A stretch of DNA of 64,000 bases from positions 62,001 through 126,000 of the forward strand of contig CCRI01000006.1 in assembly GCA_000985875.1 (NCBI GenBank), written 5' to 3'. This document shows, one piece after another, positions 35,205 through 42,467 of the stretch. The notes beneath the pieces are model-generated. The model had not been told where the DNA came from. It made no database searches and was given only the letters and a program-made list of their open reading frames with translations. The position numbers were made by a program, and so were the translations under genes. This stretch comes from Neorhizobium galegae bv. officinalis. Lineage in GTDB: Bacteria > Pseudomonadota > Alphaproteobacteria > Rhizobiales > Rhizobiaceae. Each line of letters begins with the position of its first letter. Position 1 is the first letter of the stretch.

Positions 35205-35498
35205 TTAGTTATGCGGACGCAACGTACCGTCGTAGTAGTCGCCTTCGTCCTGTCCACCATCGAGATCGGCGTTGCCGCTCGCGTTGTTGTACATGTAGCC
35301 GGTGCTCGGATAGATGCTGCCGGTCGACATGGTGTCCACGCCCTGGCCACGATCCTGGCCGCGATCCTGCTGGATGGTCGGCGGCGAGTGGGGCAGACCG
35401 CTCGGGTCCGAATAGACCGCGTTTTGTGCCGCGGCTGCACCGGCGAAACCGGCCGAAATGATGACAGCAGCAATCCCGGAAGTCAGATAGGCTTTCAT
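35205..35498 (-). CDS. Small exported protein with C-terminal GDYYDGTLRPHN (array member D)
   Basis: A 97-residue exported protein. The signal peptide MKAYLTSGIAAVIISAGFAGAAAA probably ends before QNAVYSD. The mature part is Gly/Asp/Gln-rich, has MSTGSIYPSTG in the middle and ends EGDYYDGTLRPHN. That end matches the GDYYEGxxRPN ends of the five genes upstream, and TGSI is shared too, so it is a diverged member of the same family. It lacks the DYYEG block at the mature N-terminus. An AAAGGA site precedes ATG 35498. It probably has its own promoter, as the gap to the next gene is 450 bases. Confidence 0.75.
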   Translation of the reverse strand: MKAYLTSGIAAVIISAGFAGAAAAQNAVYSDPSGLPHSPPTIQQDRGQDRGQGVDTMSTGSIYPSTGYMYNNASGNADLDGGQDEGDYYDGTLRPHN

Positions 35499-35947
35499 TT
35501 TCCTGTCCTTTCCATCTGTTCTTATGTTGCGAAGCGATAGGTCATCGCTCCGTGCGAGGTACAAATCCCTGGAAGGGAGGATCGTTCCAATAGAAATGAA
35601 GCGGAGCTGCCAACTAGCGGTTTTTCTGACCGGCAAAAAGGCCTGCAATAGTGCGGGAAACCGGCGGCGTAGTGCCAAATGCAGGAAATCTCACGAAGAA
35701 GAGCATCAACGTGATTGATTCGTGGAAAAGCTTCACTTAATCTTGAACTCGATGGCTGGTTTCAGAGTCCGGCCGTCACGCACCGGAAGGACGATTGCGA
35801 CCCGTCTTTCCAATCGGTGTCTTGAATGAACTGCGAATACCAGCCGCTTGCGCGGCTGGTATTTCATTTTTCCCGTATATTTTGCGTCTTTTGATCCCGC
35901 ACCGGGCCAGGCTCTGTGCGGCTATCGATGGCGAACGAACTTCAGAG
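35499..35947. other. Gap with degenerate copy of the array spacer and a strong hairpin
   Basis: This 449-base gap has no gene. Bases 35780-35836 (ATTGCGACCCG, then GGTGTCTTGAATGAACTGCGA) resemble the spacer units found between the upstream array genes, so a former unit may have decayed here. A perfect 12-bp stem with TTGC loop (35836-35863) follows the last array gene by about 85 bases on its strand. The T-rich side is on the plus strand. Confidence 0.5.
35836..35863. terminator. 12-bp hairpin downstream of the array
   Basis: AATACCAGCCGC-TTGC-GCGGCTGGTATT. The T run (TTTCATTTTT) follows on the plus strand only. For the minus-strand array it would act as a stem without a good U tract, so termination there is uncertain. 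Confidence 0.5.
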
Positions 35948-36202
35948 TTAGTTCGGGCGGTTGACGCCGCTGTAGTAGTCGCCGCTGTCCAGATCGGAAG
36001 CGCGGTTATCGCGGCCACCGCCATTGTTGAACGGAAGCTTGCCGTCCTGACGATCGATGCTGCCGGTGTTCAGGCGATCGATGGATGTGGCAGGTCCAGT
36101 CTTCTGGGCGCCCTGGTAATAGTCGCCTTCGGCAAGTGCTGCACCGGCGAAGGAAACCGAAGCGATCAGGGCTGCGGCGAGGGCGGAAGTCATCTTTGTC
36201 AT
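35948..36202 (-). CDS. Small exported GDYYEG-family protein (array member C)
   Basis: An 84-residue protein. The signal peptide (MTKMTSALAAALIASVSFAGAALA) is followed directly by EGDYYQGA. The middle has RLNTGSIDRQDG and a Gly/Asn/Asp-rich stretch. The end is GDYYSGVNRPN. The second of two nearby ATGs (36202) is preferred, since AAAGG lies 9 bases before it but only 3 before the first. No cysteines, and strongly polar once exported. Last of five close-packed genes, it may be co-transcribed with them or follow its own spacer hairpin. Confidence 0.85.
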   Translation of the reverse strand: MTKMTSALAAALIASVSFAGAALAEGDYYQGAQKTGPATSIDRLNTGSIDRQDGKLPFNNGGGRDNRASDLDSGDYYSGVNRPN

Positions 36203-36225
36203 TGTCATATGCCTTTCAGAGTTGC

Positions 36226-36257
36226 CCGCGGCAGTGAGTTTGCGACCCGGCCTGCGG
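36226..36257 (-). repeat. Spacer hairpin upstream of array member C
   Basis: Sense strand: CCGCAGGC, a loop containing GGTCGCAAACT, then GCCGCGG (7-bp stem with one bulged A). One of four copies. Confidence 0.65.
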
Positions 36258-36289
36258 ACGTATGTTCGGTGTCTTTGAATGGGAGGCGG

Positions 36290-36556
36290 TTAGTTCGGAC
36301 GAACTGCGCCTTCGTAATAGTCGCCACGGTTCAGGGTGACCGTGCCGTCGAACCACTGGTTCGACTGGGCGGAACCCTTGGCGTGGGCGATAGAGCCGGT
36401 ATAACCGAAGCTGTCGACGCGGGCGCCATGGACGGACTGAGTCTGCTGGGTGGGCTGTGCGCCTTCGTAATAGTCGCCTTCATCGGCGAGAGCTGCGGTG
36501 GCGAACGAAGCCGAAGCGATGAAGGCTGCGGCGATAGCGGAAGTGATCCTGGTCAT
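36290..36556 (-). CDS. Small exported GDYYEG-family protein (array member B2)
   Basis: An 88-residue protein of the B subtype. The signal peptide MTRITSAIAAAFIASASFATAALA is followed by DEGDYYEGA. The middle contains FGYTGSIAHAKGS and WFDGTVTLNR, and the end is GDYYEGAVRPN. It is closest to B1 (36955), sharing YGYTGS/FGYTGS, FDGTVTL and the last 11 residues exactly. No cysteine. Function unknown. The two near-identical DYYEG blocks at both ends of the mature chain suggest a symmetric binding or assembly role. Confidence 0.85.
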   Translation of the reverse strand: MTRITSAIAAAFIASASFATAALADEGDYYEGAQPTQQTQSVHGARVDSFGYTGSIAHAKGSAQSNQWFDGTVTLNRGDYYEGAVRPN

Positions 36557-36579
36557 TGTGGTAGTCCTTTCAGAGTGTT

Positions 36580-36612
36580 CCGCGGCTCGTGAGTTTGCGA
36601 CCTGGCCTGCGG
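36580..36612 (-). repeat. Spacer hairpin upstream of array member B2
   Basis: Same stem CCGCAGGC/GCCGCGG and same GGTCGCAAACT loop core as at 36226. The 3' arm lies about 23 bases before the start codon. Confidence 0.65.
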
Positions 36613-36643
36613 AAATTGTTTCGATGTCTTCAACGAATTGCGA

Positions 36644-36868
36644 TTAGTTCGGGCGGTTTGCGCCTTCATAATAGTCGCCGCGGCCGATCGGAGCAGGGAT
36701 CTGGTTGGCGTTCTGCTGGTCCTTGGCGATGCTGCCGGTCTGAACGTGGTCGACGGTAGCGGAAGCCTTGGAGGCGCCTTCGTAATAGTCGCCTTCGGCG
36801 AGTGCGACGGAAGCGAACGAGGCCGAAGCGATCAGGGCTGCGGCGATAGCGGAAGTGATCTTGGTCAT
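36644..36868 (-). CDS. Small exported GDYYEG-family protein (array member A2)
   Basis: A 74-residue protein of the A subtype. The signal peptide ends at ALA before EGDYYEGASKAS. The first 48 residues differ from A1 (37312) at one position. TGSIA is in the middle and the end is GDYYEGANRPN. The near-identity with A1 in the first half, contrasted with a different QNANQIPAPIGR segment before the C-terminal motif, shows a recent copy whose linker has diverged. Confidence 0.85.
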   Translation of the reverse strand: MTKITSAIAAALIASASFASVALAEGDYYEGASKASATVDHVQTGSIAKDQQNANQIPAPIGRGDYYEGANRPN

Positions 36869-36891
36869 GGGAATAGTTCCTTCAGAGTTGC

Positions 36892-36923
36892 CCGCGGCTT
36901 TCAGTTTGCGACCTGGCCTGCGG
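36892..36923 (-). repeat. Spacer hairpin upstream of array member A2
   Basis: Same stem and loop core. The 3' arm lies about 23 bases before the start codon. Confidence 0.65.
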
Positions 36924-36954
36924 AGATTGTTTCGGTGTCTTGGATAGCAGGCGA

Positions 36955-37224
36955 TTAGTTCGGACGAACTGCGCCTTCGTAATAGTCGCCACGGTCCAGG
37001 GTGACGGTACCGTCGAAGGACTGGTTCGAACCCTGGGCATTGGAGACCGAGCCGGTGTAGCCGTAGCTGGCCGAGCCCTGGACCTTCTGATGTGCTGCCG
37101 GGTGCTGCTCGCCGGCCGACGGCGGGGTGACGCCTTCGTAGTAGTTGCCTTCAGCAAGAGCGGCGGTGGCGAAGGAAGCCGAAGCGATAAGGGCTGCGGC
37201 GATGGCGGAAGTGATCTTGGTCAT
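36955..37224 (-). CDS. Small exported GDYYEG-family protein (array member B1)
   Basis: An 89-residue protein of the B subtype. After the signal peptide comes EGNYYEGV (N in place of D), then a His/Gln/Ala-rich stretch, YGYTGSVSNAQGSNQ, FDGTVTLDR and the end GDYYEGAVRPN. It pairs with B2 as A1 pairs with A2, giving the order A1-B1-A2-B2 along the transcript. No known domain. Confidence 0.85.
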   Translation of the reverse strand: MTKITSAIAAALIASASFATAALAEGNYYEGVTPPSAGEQHPAAHQKVQGSASYGYTGSVSNAQGSNQSFDGTVTLDRGDYYEGAVRPN

Positions 37225-37247
37225 GGTGGTAGTCCCTTCAGAGTGTT

Positions 37248-37279
37248 CCGCGGCTTTCAGTTTGCGACCAAGCCTGCGG
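37248..37279 (-). repeat. Spacer hairpin upstream of array member B1
   Basis: Same stem. The loop starts TTGGTCGCAAACTG. Base changes fall outside the GGTCGCAAACT core, which supports selection on the core. Confidence 0.65.
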
Positions 37280-37311
37280 ATGGTTGTTTCGGTATCTTGA
37301 ATGAGCTGCGA

Positions 37312-37530
37312 TTAGTTCGGGCGGTTTGCACCGTCGAAATAGTCACCGCTGTTGACGTCTGCCTGGATCTGGTTCTGTTGATCTTGCGCAATGCTGCCGG
37401 TCTGAACGTGGTCGACAGTAGCGGAAGCCTTGGAGGCGCCTTCATAATAGTCGCCTTCGGCAAGAGCGGCGGAAGCGAACGAAGCCGAAGCGATCAGGGC
37501 TGCGGCGATAGCGGAAGTGATCTTGGTCAT
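37312..37530 (-). CDS. Small exported GDYYEG-family protein (array member A1)
   Basis: A 72-residue protein, first gene of the array. The signal peptide occupies residues 1-24 (cleavage at ALA-EGD), EGDYYEG is at 25-31, HVQTGSIA is in the middle and GDYFDGANRPN at 62-72. An AAGGA ribosome site lies 8 bases before the ATG. Upstream sequence holds three 10-bp palindromes and an 11-bp-period direct repeat, so the main promoter of the array is likely here. The family is unrecognised. Its small size, lack of Cys and acidic aromatic motifs are reminiscent of secreted or surface peptides. Confidence 0.85.
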   Translation of the reverse strand: MTKITSAIAAALIASASFASAALAEGDYYEGASKASATVDHVQTGSIAQDQQNQIQADVNSGDYFDGANRPN

Positions 37531-38103
37531 TGTCTTTATCCTTGGGTTATGTTCGGTTCGGTCTTGGGTTCGAACCGGAGTGAATTTCTGTTTGCGATGC
37601 TGATATCGGACCGATCGGTTCGATCCGAAAGCCCCCTATTTCGACGACTGCTGTCAATGAAATGTTGACAACGAAAACCGCCCGGGAAAATTGCACGCGA
37701 AAAGTGTATGTCGCGACAATTTTGCGACAACTGCCATGGATAAATCGATTAAGTTACCATTTATTAAGATAATTATTCAACAAAATCAGTTAGATGTTTG
37801 ACTCCGAAAGAATTTACACCGACTGCGTGTGCTTTTCTGCGGATCGTGTCTTTTCCGTGGCTTTTTTGCGGCATAAATCGTGTGCAAGGGGTATTCAAGC
37901 TTTTCACAAAACTGTGACATTAGAATTTTGCGATTTTTTACACCCAAAATCGATGCCGTTTCCGTGATCACATTGCCTTTTCTTGATGCGGCGCAGCAAA
38001 ATATTCGGGCACCCTTGACGGTCGGAAACGAAAAATGGCCGTGCCGTTGCCGGCGCGACCATCTCTGCACTTCTTATATAGCGATGATATTTGGGCGACC
38101 GGC
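37531..38103. promoter_or_regulatory. Upstream control region of the GDYYEG array
   Basis: This 573-base A/T-rich region has no gene. On the array strand it holds TTGTCGC twice with an 11-base period (37713-37719 and 37724-37730), a pattern bound by OmpR-type response regulators. Three perfect 10-bp palindromes are GGTTCGAACC (37567-37576), ACCGATCGGT (37610-37619) and TGTCGCGACA (37709-37718). Bases 37740-38000 show no further structure. Confidence 0.5.
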
Positions 38104-38442
38104 TTAGAGGCGCGTCCACGTCTGCGACTTGCAAAGGATGGCGAGAACGCAGCCTTTCATCTTGAGCGAATTGCCGTTCACCGAACCGGACCCGCTATAG
38201 GTCTTGTCCTCGGCGGGGTCGGTAATCTCGCCGCTATATTCGCCGTCCTTGCCGGAGAGCTTGCCGATCTGCTTGCCCGAATGTTTGCCGGTCTTCAGCG
38301 TCACGCAATAGGCGGTGCCGCATTTGCCGATGACCGCGGTCTCGCCGCTGGCGGTCTTCCAATTGCCTTCGATCGGCTCTGCGGCTCGGGCTCCGGTCGC
38401 GGCAAGTGCCAGCACTGCAACAAGCATCAGTCTGCGCATCAT
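38104..38442 (-). CDS. DUF2147-like exported protein
   Basis: A 112-residue exported protein. The signal peptide (MMRRLMLVAVLALAATGARA) is followed by EPIEGNWKTASGETAVIG, the typical opening of DUF2147 proteins, which form a small beta-barrel of unknown function in the periplasm. It has four cysteines (GKCGTAYCVTL and GCVLAILCKS), probably two disulfides. Domain members are usually longer (about 120-150), so this is a short form. An AGGAGGAG ribosome site precedes ATG 38442. It lies upstream of the exported-protein array on the same strand, but with a 570-base gap, so it is not in the same operon. Confidence 0.75.
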   Translation of the reverse strand: MMRRLMLVAVLALAATGARAAEPIEGNWKTASGETAVIGKCGTAYCVTLKTGKHSGKQIGKLSGKDGEYSGEITDPAEDKTYSGSGSVNGNSLKMKGCVLAILCKSQTWTRL

Positions 38443-38979
38443 GATTGTTCTCCTCCTTCGCTTCCGCCGCTGGGCTCTTCGTGAGCAGACAGACAGCGTG
38501 GTTTCCTCCAGTTCGCACTCCTCTGTACGAACTTGCGCCGAAATTTATCTTACGCACACGTAAAGGTAAATATGGATCTGGCTGGATATGGGCGGAATTT
38601 CAGCGGCTGAAGGGATGGGGTTTTCCACAGCCCGGGGGCGGGTTCGGCGAACCGAACCGTATTCGTAGTTAGCGATCGGTTTAAATCGTTTTCTAAACTT
38701 TTCGTAAAAATCTCCGCAAATTCCTTAAAATGCAAGGCATCCCATGTTTAACAAAAGCTCAAGTTTACGAAGTGTTTTATCTTTGTTTTCGTTGAATTAA
38801 TCATGCTTTTTAGGCGTCTTTTGGAAGGTTGGGCGCATAGTGAAGTCATCAAACGAGCGGGAAAAACCGCCGGCCGGAAGGATCGAAACAGCCGCTTGAA
38901 GACGGTGATCCGGACGGAGCCCGAAAGGGCAGGAAACAGGGCAGACGACGAACAACAGGCTTTAACAGGGATCAAACCG
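38443..38979. other. Divergent intergenic region
   Basis: This 537-base gap lies between the DUF2147-like gene and the Sel1 gene. It is A/T-rich at 38660-38810. No RNA gene, palindrome or repeat stands out. An in-frame extension of the Sel1 ORF back to 38803 exists, but it has no Sel1-like sequence. Confidence 0.3.
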
Positions 38980-39246
38980 ATGGCACGCTTTGAAATGAAC
39001 AATTCCGGAATGGCCACCATGGGTGGCGAAACCCGCGCCGACACTTTCTGCGAAATGGGCCTGATGTATGCGACCGGTCGTGGTTGCGACGTCGATCTCG
39101 TTTCCGCTCACAAATGGCTCAACATCGCCGCGATCAAGGGTTCCGACCGCGCCGCCGAGTTGCGCGCCGACCTTGCGCAAACGATGAGCAAGATGCAGCT
39201 GGCCGCAGCACTCCGCGCCGCTCGCGAATGGATGACCATGCACTGA
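38980..39246 (+). CDS. Sel1-repeat small protein
   Basis: An 88-residue protein with one to one-and-a-half Sel1-like helical repeats (residues 20-60: FCEMGLMYATGRGCDVDLVSAHKWLNIAAIKGS). Such repeats mediate protein contacts in signalling. There is no signal peptide from ATG 38980, so a cytoplasmic role is likely. The ribosome site is AGGGA. A strong stem-loop with a T run follows the gene at 39389. Partner unknown. Confidence 0.8.
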   Translation: MARFEMNNSGMATMGGETRADTFCEMGLMYATGRGCDVDLVSAHKWLNIAAIKGSDRAAELRADLAQTMSKMQLAAALRAAREWMTMH

Positions 39247-39388
39247 GCGCCTTCAGGGGGCGCCGTGGTCGACGAATTGACCGGCCCCGCAAGAGGGCCG
39301 GCGGGAGAACAATCCAAAAGACAGCACCCAAGAGGGGATCGGGAGACAGGACGGTCGGGTCTGGACGGGGGCGACCGCCTGAAATTGA

Positions 39389-39428
39389 GACCGCGACCGG
39401 CAGGAACAAGGCCGGCGCGGTCGTTTTC
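39389..39428. terminator. Stem-loop terminator between convergent genes
   Basis: GACCGCGACCGGC pairs with GCCGGCGCGGTC (12-bp stem, one bulged A) and is followed by GTTTTCC. It is placed between the Sel1 gene and the convergent aminotransferase. Confidence 0.65.
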
Positions 39429-39436
39429 CGTATGGC

Positions 39437-40546
39437 CTATAGGCTCTTCAGCACCTTCGGCAGCGCTTCTTCGAACAGCGCCATGTCCGATTCCGGGCCC
39501 GTGCTGACGCGGATGCAGCGGTTGAGCTGCGCGACACCCGGCATGCGGATGAAAACCCCGTGCTCCATCAGCCCATCGACGATCGAGCGCGCATAGGCGC
39601 CGTCGCGGCCGCAATCGATCGCCACGAAATTGGTGGCAGACGGCAGCGGTTTCAGGCCGTTGGTTTCAGCGATGGCCGCGATCCGGTCCCGCGAGGCCTT
39701 GATCTGCCCGATCACCTTGGTGAGGTAGGCCTGGTCTTTCAGCGCCGCGAGTGCCGAGGCGACGCCGATCCGGTTCATGCCAAAATGATTGCGGATCTTG
39801 TCGAAGGCCTCGGCCGTTCCGGGTGTCGATATCGCATAACCCACCCGCGAGCCGGCCATGCCGTAGGCCTTCGAGAAGGTCCGGGTGCGAATGATGTTCG
39901 GCCGGTCGATCAAGGCGGCGATATCGGGCGTCGCGCCGGCCGGGCCGGTCTCGCAATAGGCCTCGTCGAGGATCATCAGGCAGGTTTCCGGCAGCGCCTT
40001 CGCAAACGCAACGATGCTGTCGGCATCCCACCAGCTTCCCATCGGGTTGTCCGGATTGGCGAAATAGACCAGCGGCGCGTTTTCGCGGCGGACGGCTTCC
40101 AACAGCCCGTCGAGGTTTTCGCGGTCGTCGACGTAAGGCACAGTCACCAGCCGGCCGCCATGGCCGGCCACATGGAAGTTGAACGTCGGATAGGCGCCGA
40201 ACGAGGTGACGACCGGCATGCCCGGCTCGATCACCATCCGCACGATCAGCCCCAGCAGGCTGTCTATGCCTTCGCCGACGGCGATATTGTCAACCTGACA
40301 GCCCAGATGCGCGGCGAGCGCCTGCTTCAGCTCGAAATTTTCCGGATCCGCGTATTTCCAGGTGCTCGCCGCCGCAGCGCCGATCGCTTCGATGACGGAA
40401 GGTGCGGGGCCGAAGCCGTTTTCATTGGCGCCGATGCGAGCCTTCACCATGAGACCGCGATTGCGCTCGATGGCCTCGGGTCCGACGAAGGGGACGGTGG
40501 CGGGAAGGGCGCTGATCAGCGGTGTAAAGCGCGAGAATACAGGCAT
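39437..40546 (-). CDS. Class I/II aminotransferase, HisC-like
   Basis: PLP-dependent transaminase of the histidinol-phosphate/aromatic type, 369 residues. The motifs are YFANPDNPMGSW, LDEAYCETG (Asp for the pyridine nitrogen), RTFSKAYGMAGSRVGY with the Schiff-base lysine, and NFVAIDCGRDG with the C-terminal Arg block (CIRVSTGPESDM). Real histidinol-phosphate enzymes and aromatic aminotransferases share these, so the substrate is open. A LysR gene ends 77 bases upstream on the same strand. ATG 40546 gives MPVFSRFTPL. Confidence 0.88.
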   Translation of the reverse strand: MPVFSRFTPLISALPATVPFVGPEAIERNRGLMVKARIGANENGFGPAPSVIEAIGAAAASTWKYADPENFELKQALAAHLGCQVDNIAVGEGIDSLLGLIVRMVIEPGMPVVTSFGAYPTFNFHVAGHGGRLVTVPYVDDRENLDGLLEAVRRENAPLVYFANPDNPMGSWWDADSIVAFAKALPETCLMILDEAYCETGPAGATPDIAALIDRPNIIRTRTFSKAYGMAGSRVGYAISTPGTAEAFDKIRNHFGMNRIGVASALAALKDQAYLTKVIGQIKASRDRIAAIAETNGLKPLPSATNFVAIDCGRDGAYARSIVDGLMEHGVFIRMPGVAQLNRCIRVSTGPESDMALFEEALPKVLKSL

Positions 40547-40622
40547 GGGCTTCAGTTCCGGTTCTCTAAAACCGGCACACAATAGGATCGATTCACCGGC
40601 ATGCAAGTCTGCTTGGGCTCGA

Positions 40623-41486
40623 TTAGGCTTGATCGCCGCTAAATCTTTTCGCCTCCCGTTTGAAAAGCGCATCGAGCCTTTCGATGACCTGACGTACCTC
40701 CGGCCGATGCCGGTCGTCGTCGTTGGCGACGATCCACATCGTATAGGTAAGCTCGGCGATGACGCCGCCCTCGCGCACCAGGCCGGGAACGGAATCGCCG
40801 ATGAAGCATGGCAGCACGCCGCGCCCGTTGCCGCGGGCGATCAGCCGCAGCAGCAGTTCCGGAGAATTGGTCCAGGTGCGGATATCAGCCTCGTGATGCT
40901 GAAACACCCATTTATCGGCCGGCGAATGGGAGCTTTCGGTGCCGATCGAAATCCACGACATGGCCTCGTCTTCGGCAAGCCTATCCTCTCTATATATACA
41001 GTGTGCGACAGTAACCGAGCGACGGGTCGCCACATTGCCGGATTCAGGCCTTCGACCGACGATGCCGACATCCGTTTCGCGATAGGTGAAATCGACCCCG
41101 TTGTGCAGCGATTTGCAGCAGAGTCGGAACCGGTCCTCCTTGCCTCGAATCTCTGACATATGGTCGCTGACGAAACCGGAAAGCCAGGCGTCGGCGCCGA
41201 TCGAAACGATCGGCATGGCAAAGGCCTGCGACTTCCAGCCGGCGATGCTGTCGGCCGTCTTCTGCATGGCGCGGACATGTTCGAGCAGCGTTTCGCCATC
41301 CGGCGCCAGCCGATAGCCCTGCTGGCTGCGCACGAACAGGGTCCGGCCGGTTGCCCGTTCCAGCGCCAGCATCCGCCGGCCGATCGTCGGTGCACTGAGG
41401 CCCGTGCGGGCGGCGGCGCCGCTCAGGCCCCCTTCGCTCGCCACATGCAGGAACAGTTTGAGATCGTCCCAGCCCGCATCCGTCAT
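40623..41486 (-). CDS. LysR-family regulator
   Basis: Transcription factor of 287 residues with an N-terminal helix-turn-helix (DDLKLFLHVASEGGLSGAAARTGLSAPTIGRRM, residues 7-38). Its HTH has the SAPTIGRRM recognition segment, typical of a group distinct from GcvA. The effector domain is normal. It lies on the same strand as the aminotransferase rather than divergent from it, so its target is not evident. Start ATG 41486 is preferred to 41495. Confidence 0.88.
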   Translation of the reverse strand: MTDAGWDDLKLFLHVASEGGLSGAAARTGLSAPTIGRRMLALERATGRTLFVRSQQGYRLAPDGETLLEHVRAMQKTADSIAGWKSQAFAMPIVSIGADAWLSGFVSDHMSEIRGKEDRFRLCCKSLHNGVDFTYRETDVGIVGRRPESGNVATRRSVTVAHCIYREDRLAEDEAMSWISIGTESSHSPADKWVFQHHEADIRTWTNSPELLLRLIARGNGRGVLPCFIGDSVPGLVREGGVIAELTYTMWIVANDDDRHRPEVRQVIERLDALFKREAKRFSGDQA

Positions 41487-41829
41487 ATCAGGCACCCTAT
41501 CGTTTCACCGGTGATCTTCCCATCGTTCATGGATGAAAAGCGGCTTTCGCCGGCGCGTCTACAAGGCCCGCGGCAAATCCCTAGCTCGATGGCATCGCAT
41601 CATAGATGGAGTGACTGCCATGCTTCTCAACTGGGTGAAACTTTGGGAACAGCTGAACAAGGGAAAGCACGGGTGCGGCCTGAACGGGCCGCGCCACTCG
41701 ATGGCCGATCCCCTCGAGGCTGCCGAATGGCGCGGGCTTTGTGGGCCGTGCCGATTCTGTCGCGGCTGGCGAGCGGTGGCCGGAAGCGGCGGGAGGAAAA
41801 AGCCCTCCGGCCGCGAGACTATCTGCCGG
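41487..41829. other. Intergenic region between LysR and PilZ genes
   Basis: This 343-base gap holds the promoter of the LysR gene and a G+C-rich inverted repeat near 41772-41815 (GGCCGGAAGCGGCGGGAGG with CCCTCCGGCC) that may end PilZ transcription. A plus-strand ORF crosses it into the PilZ gene, but it has no supporting ribosome site. Confidence 0.35.
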
Positions 41830-42183
41830 TCAATGACTCGTCTCGAAACTCAGCCGGATCACGTGATGCAGAAACTCGGCGTCGATCAGCATGTTGAAGC
41901 CGACGGTGACCTTCTCTTCCTCGCGGCGGATCACGGTGCATCCGATGTCGTCCTGAATGCCGAGGATTTCGAGGAAGAAGTTGTTGGGCATCGGCAGGGT
42001 CGGACCGACCTCGATTTCCGCACCGTAGAGCGAGATGCTGCGGATCAGGCAGCGGAAGCTCGTTTTGGTGCTGAGATGATGACCGACAAGTATGACCTTG
42101 CCGGGACGGTCGATTGCGAACTTCTCGAAGGCCTGGTCGCGAGGGCCGTTTTTTCTGGTGTCCTGATCCATAGTCAAGGGCAT
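41830..42183 (-). CDS. PilZ-domain-like protein
   Basis: A 117-residue protein resembling the PilZ cyclic-di-GMP-binding fold: a beta-rich core with CLIRSISLYGAEIEV (near the DxSxxG position, here SISLYGAE) and VTVGFNMLIDAE. The RxxxR motif that contacts the ligand is not obvious. Basic residues occur only in the N-terminal NGPRDQAFEKFAIDRPGK part, so nucleotide binding is uncertain. GGGAGGG precedes ATG 42183. It may read the signal from cyclases such as the one at 24297. Confidence 0.65.
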   Translation of the reverse strand: MPLTMDQDTRKNGPRDQAFEKFAIDRPGKVILVGHHLSTKTSFRCLIRSISLYGAEIEVGPTLPMPNNFFLEILGIQDDIGCTVIRREEEKVTVGFNMLIDAEFLHHVIRLSFETSH

Positions 42184-42467
42184 GACACCCTCCCGTTTCA
42201 TTCGTACGATGTGACTATATTCCTCGTCCGCTGACACATTCTGAAACGGATTGATAAAATGCCATCGGATAGGCGAAAAATCGCCGAAAAATCCGGCATT
42301 TGGTCGCTCGTGAAGCGGTTTTTCCTTCCGTATGGAACAGCTGCGAACTCAAAGCGTGTAATCGCCGATGTCGCGTTGTTGACGGACCGGTGTCGCGGGG
42401 ATACCCCTTTCGATCGGATTATTGGTGCTATCTCAACGAAAACCATGATCAGTGTGGGGAGTGGGAC

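Larger units (their letters stand above)
35948..37530 (-). repeat. Tandem array of five paralogous genes with repeated spacers
   Basis: Five genes of 72-89 codons separated by spacers of about 85 bases that are also similar to one another. Along the minus strand the order is A1, B1, A2, B2, C. The A pair and the B pair are each other's closest relatives, so a two-gene unit (about 660 bases) was duplicated. Confidence 0.85.

Noticed and set aside
36200..37290. Possible CRISPR-like repeat pattern
   Set aside because: The repeats are spaced by whole genes of about 220-270 bases with conserved coding sequence, not by short unique spacers, and no cas genes are present.
35795..37668. Two long plus-strand frames (265 and 242 codons) across the exported-protein array
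   Set aside because: They are opposite the array. Their internal repeats (FVIVAT, CGDSGSDLGH) are just the reverse reading of the conserved signal peptides and spacers, and they lack ribosome sites.
37786..38070. Minus-strand frame of 94 codons upstream of the array
   Set aside because: A/T-rich, no ribosome site, low-quality composition. Treated as part of the control region.
41533..42234. Plus-strand frame of 233 codons opposite the PilZ gene
   Set aside because: It overlaps a minus-strand gene with a good ribosome site and has no recognisable domain.
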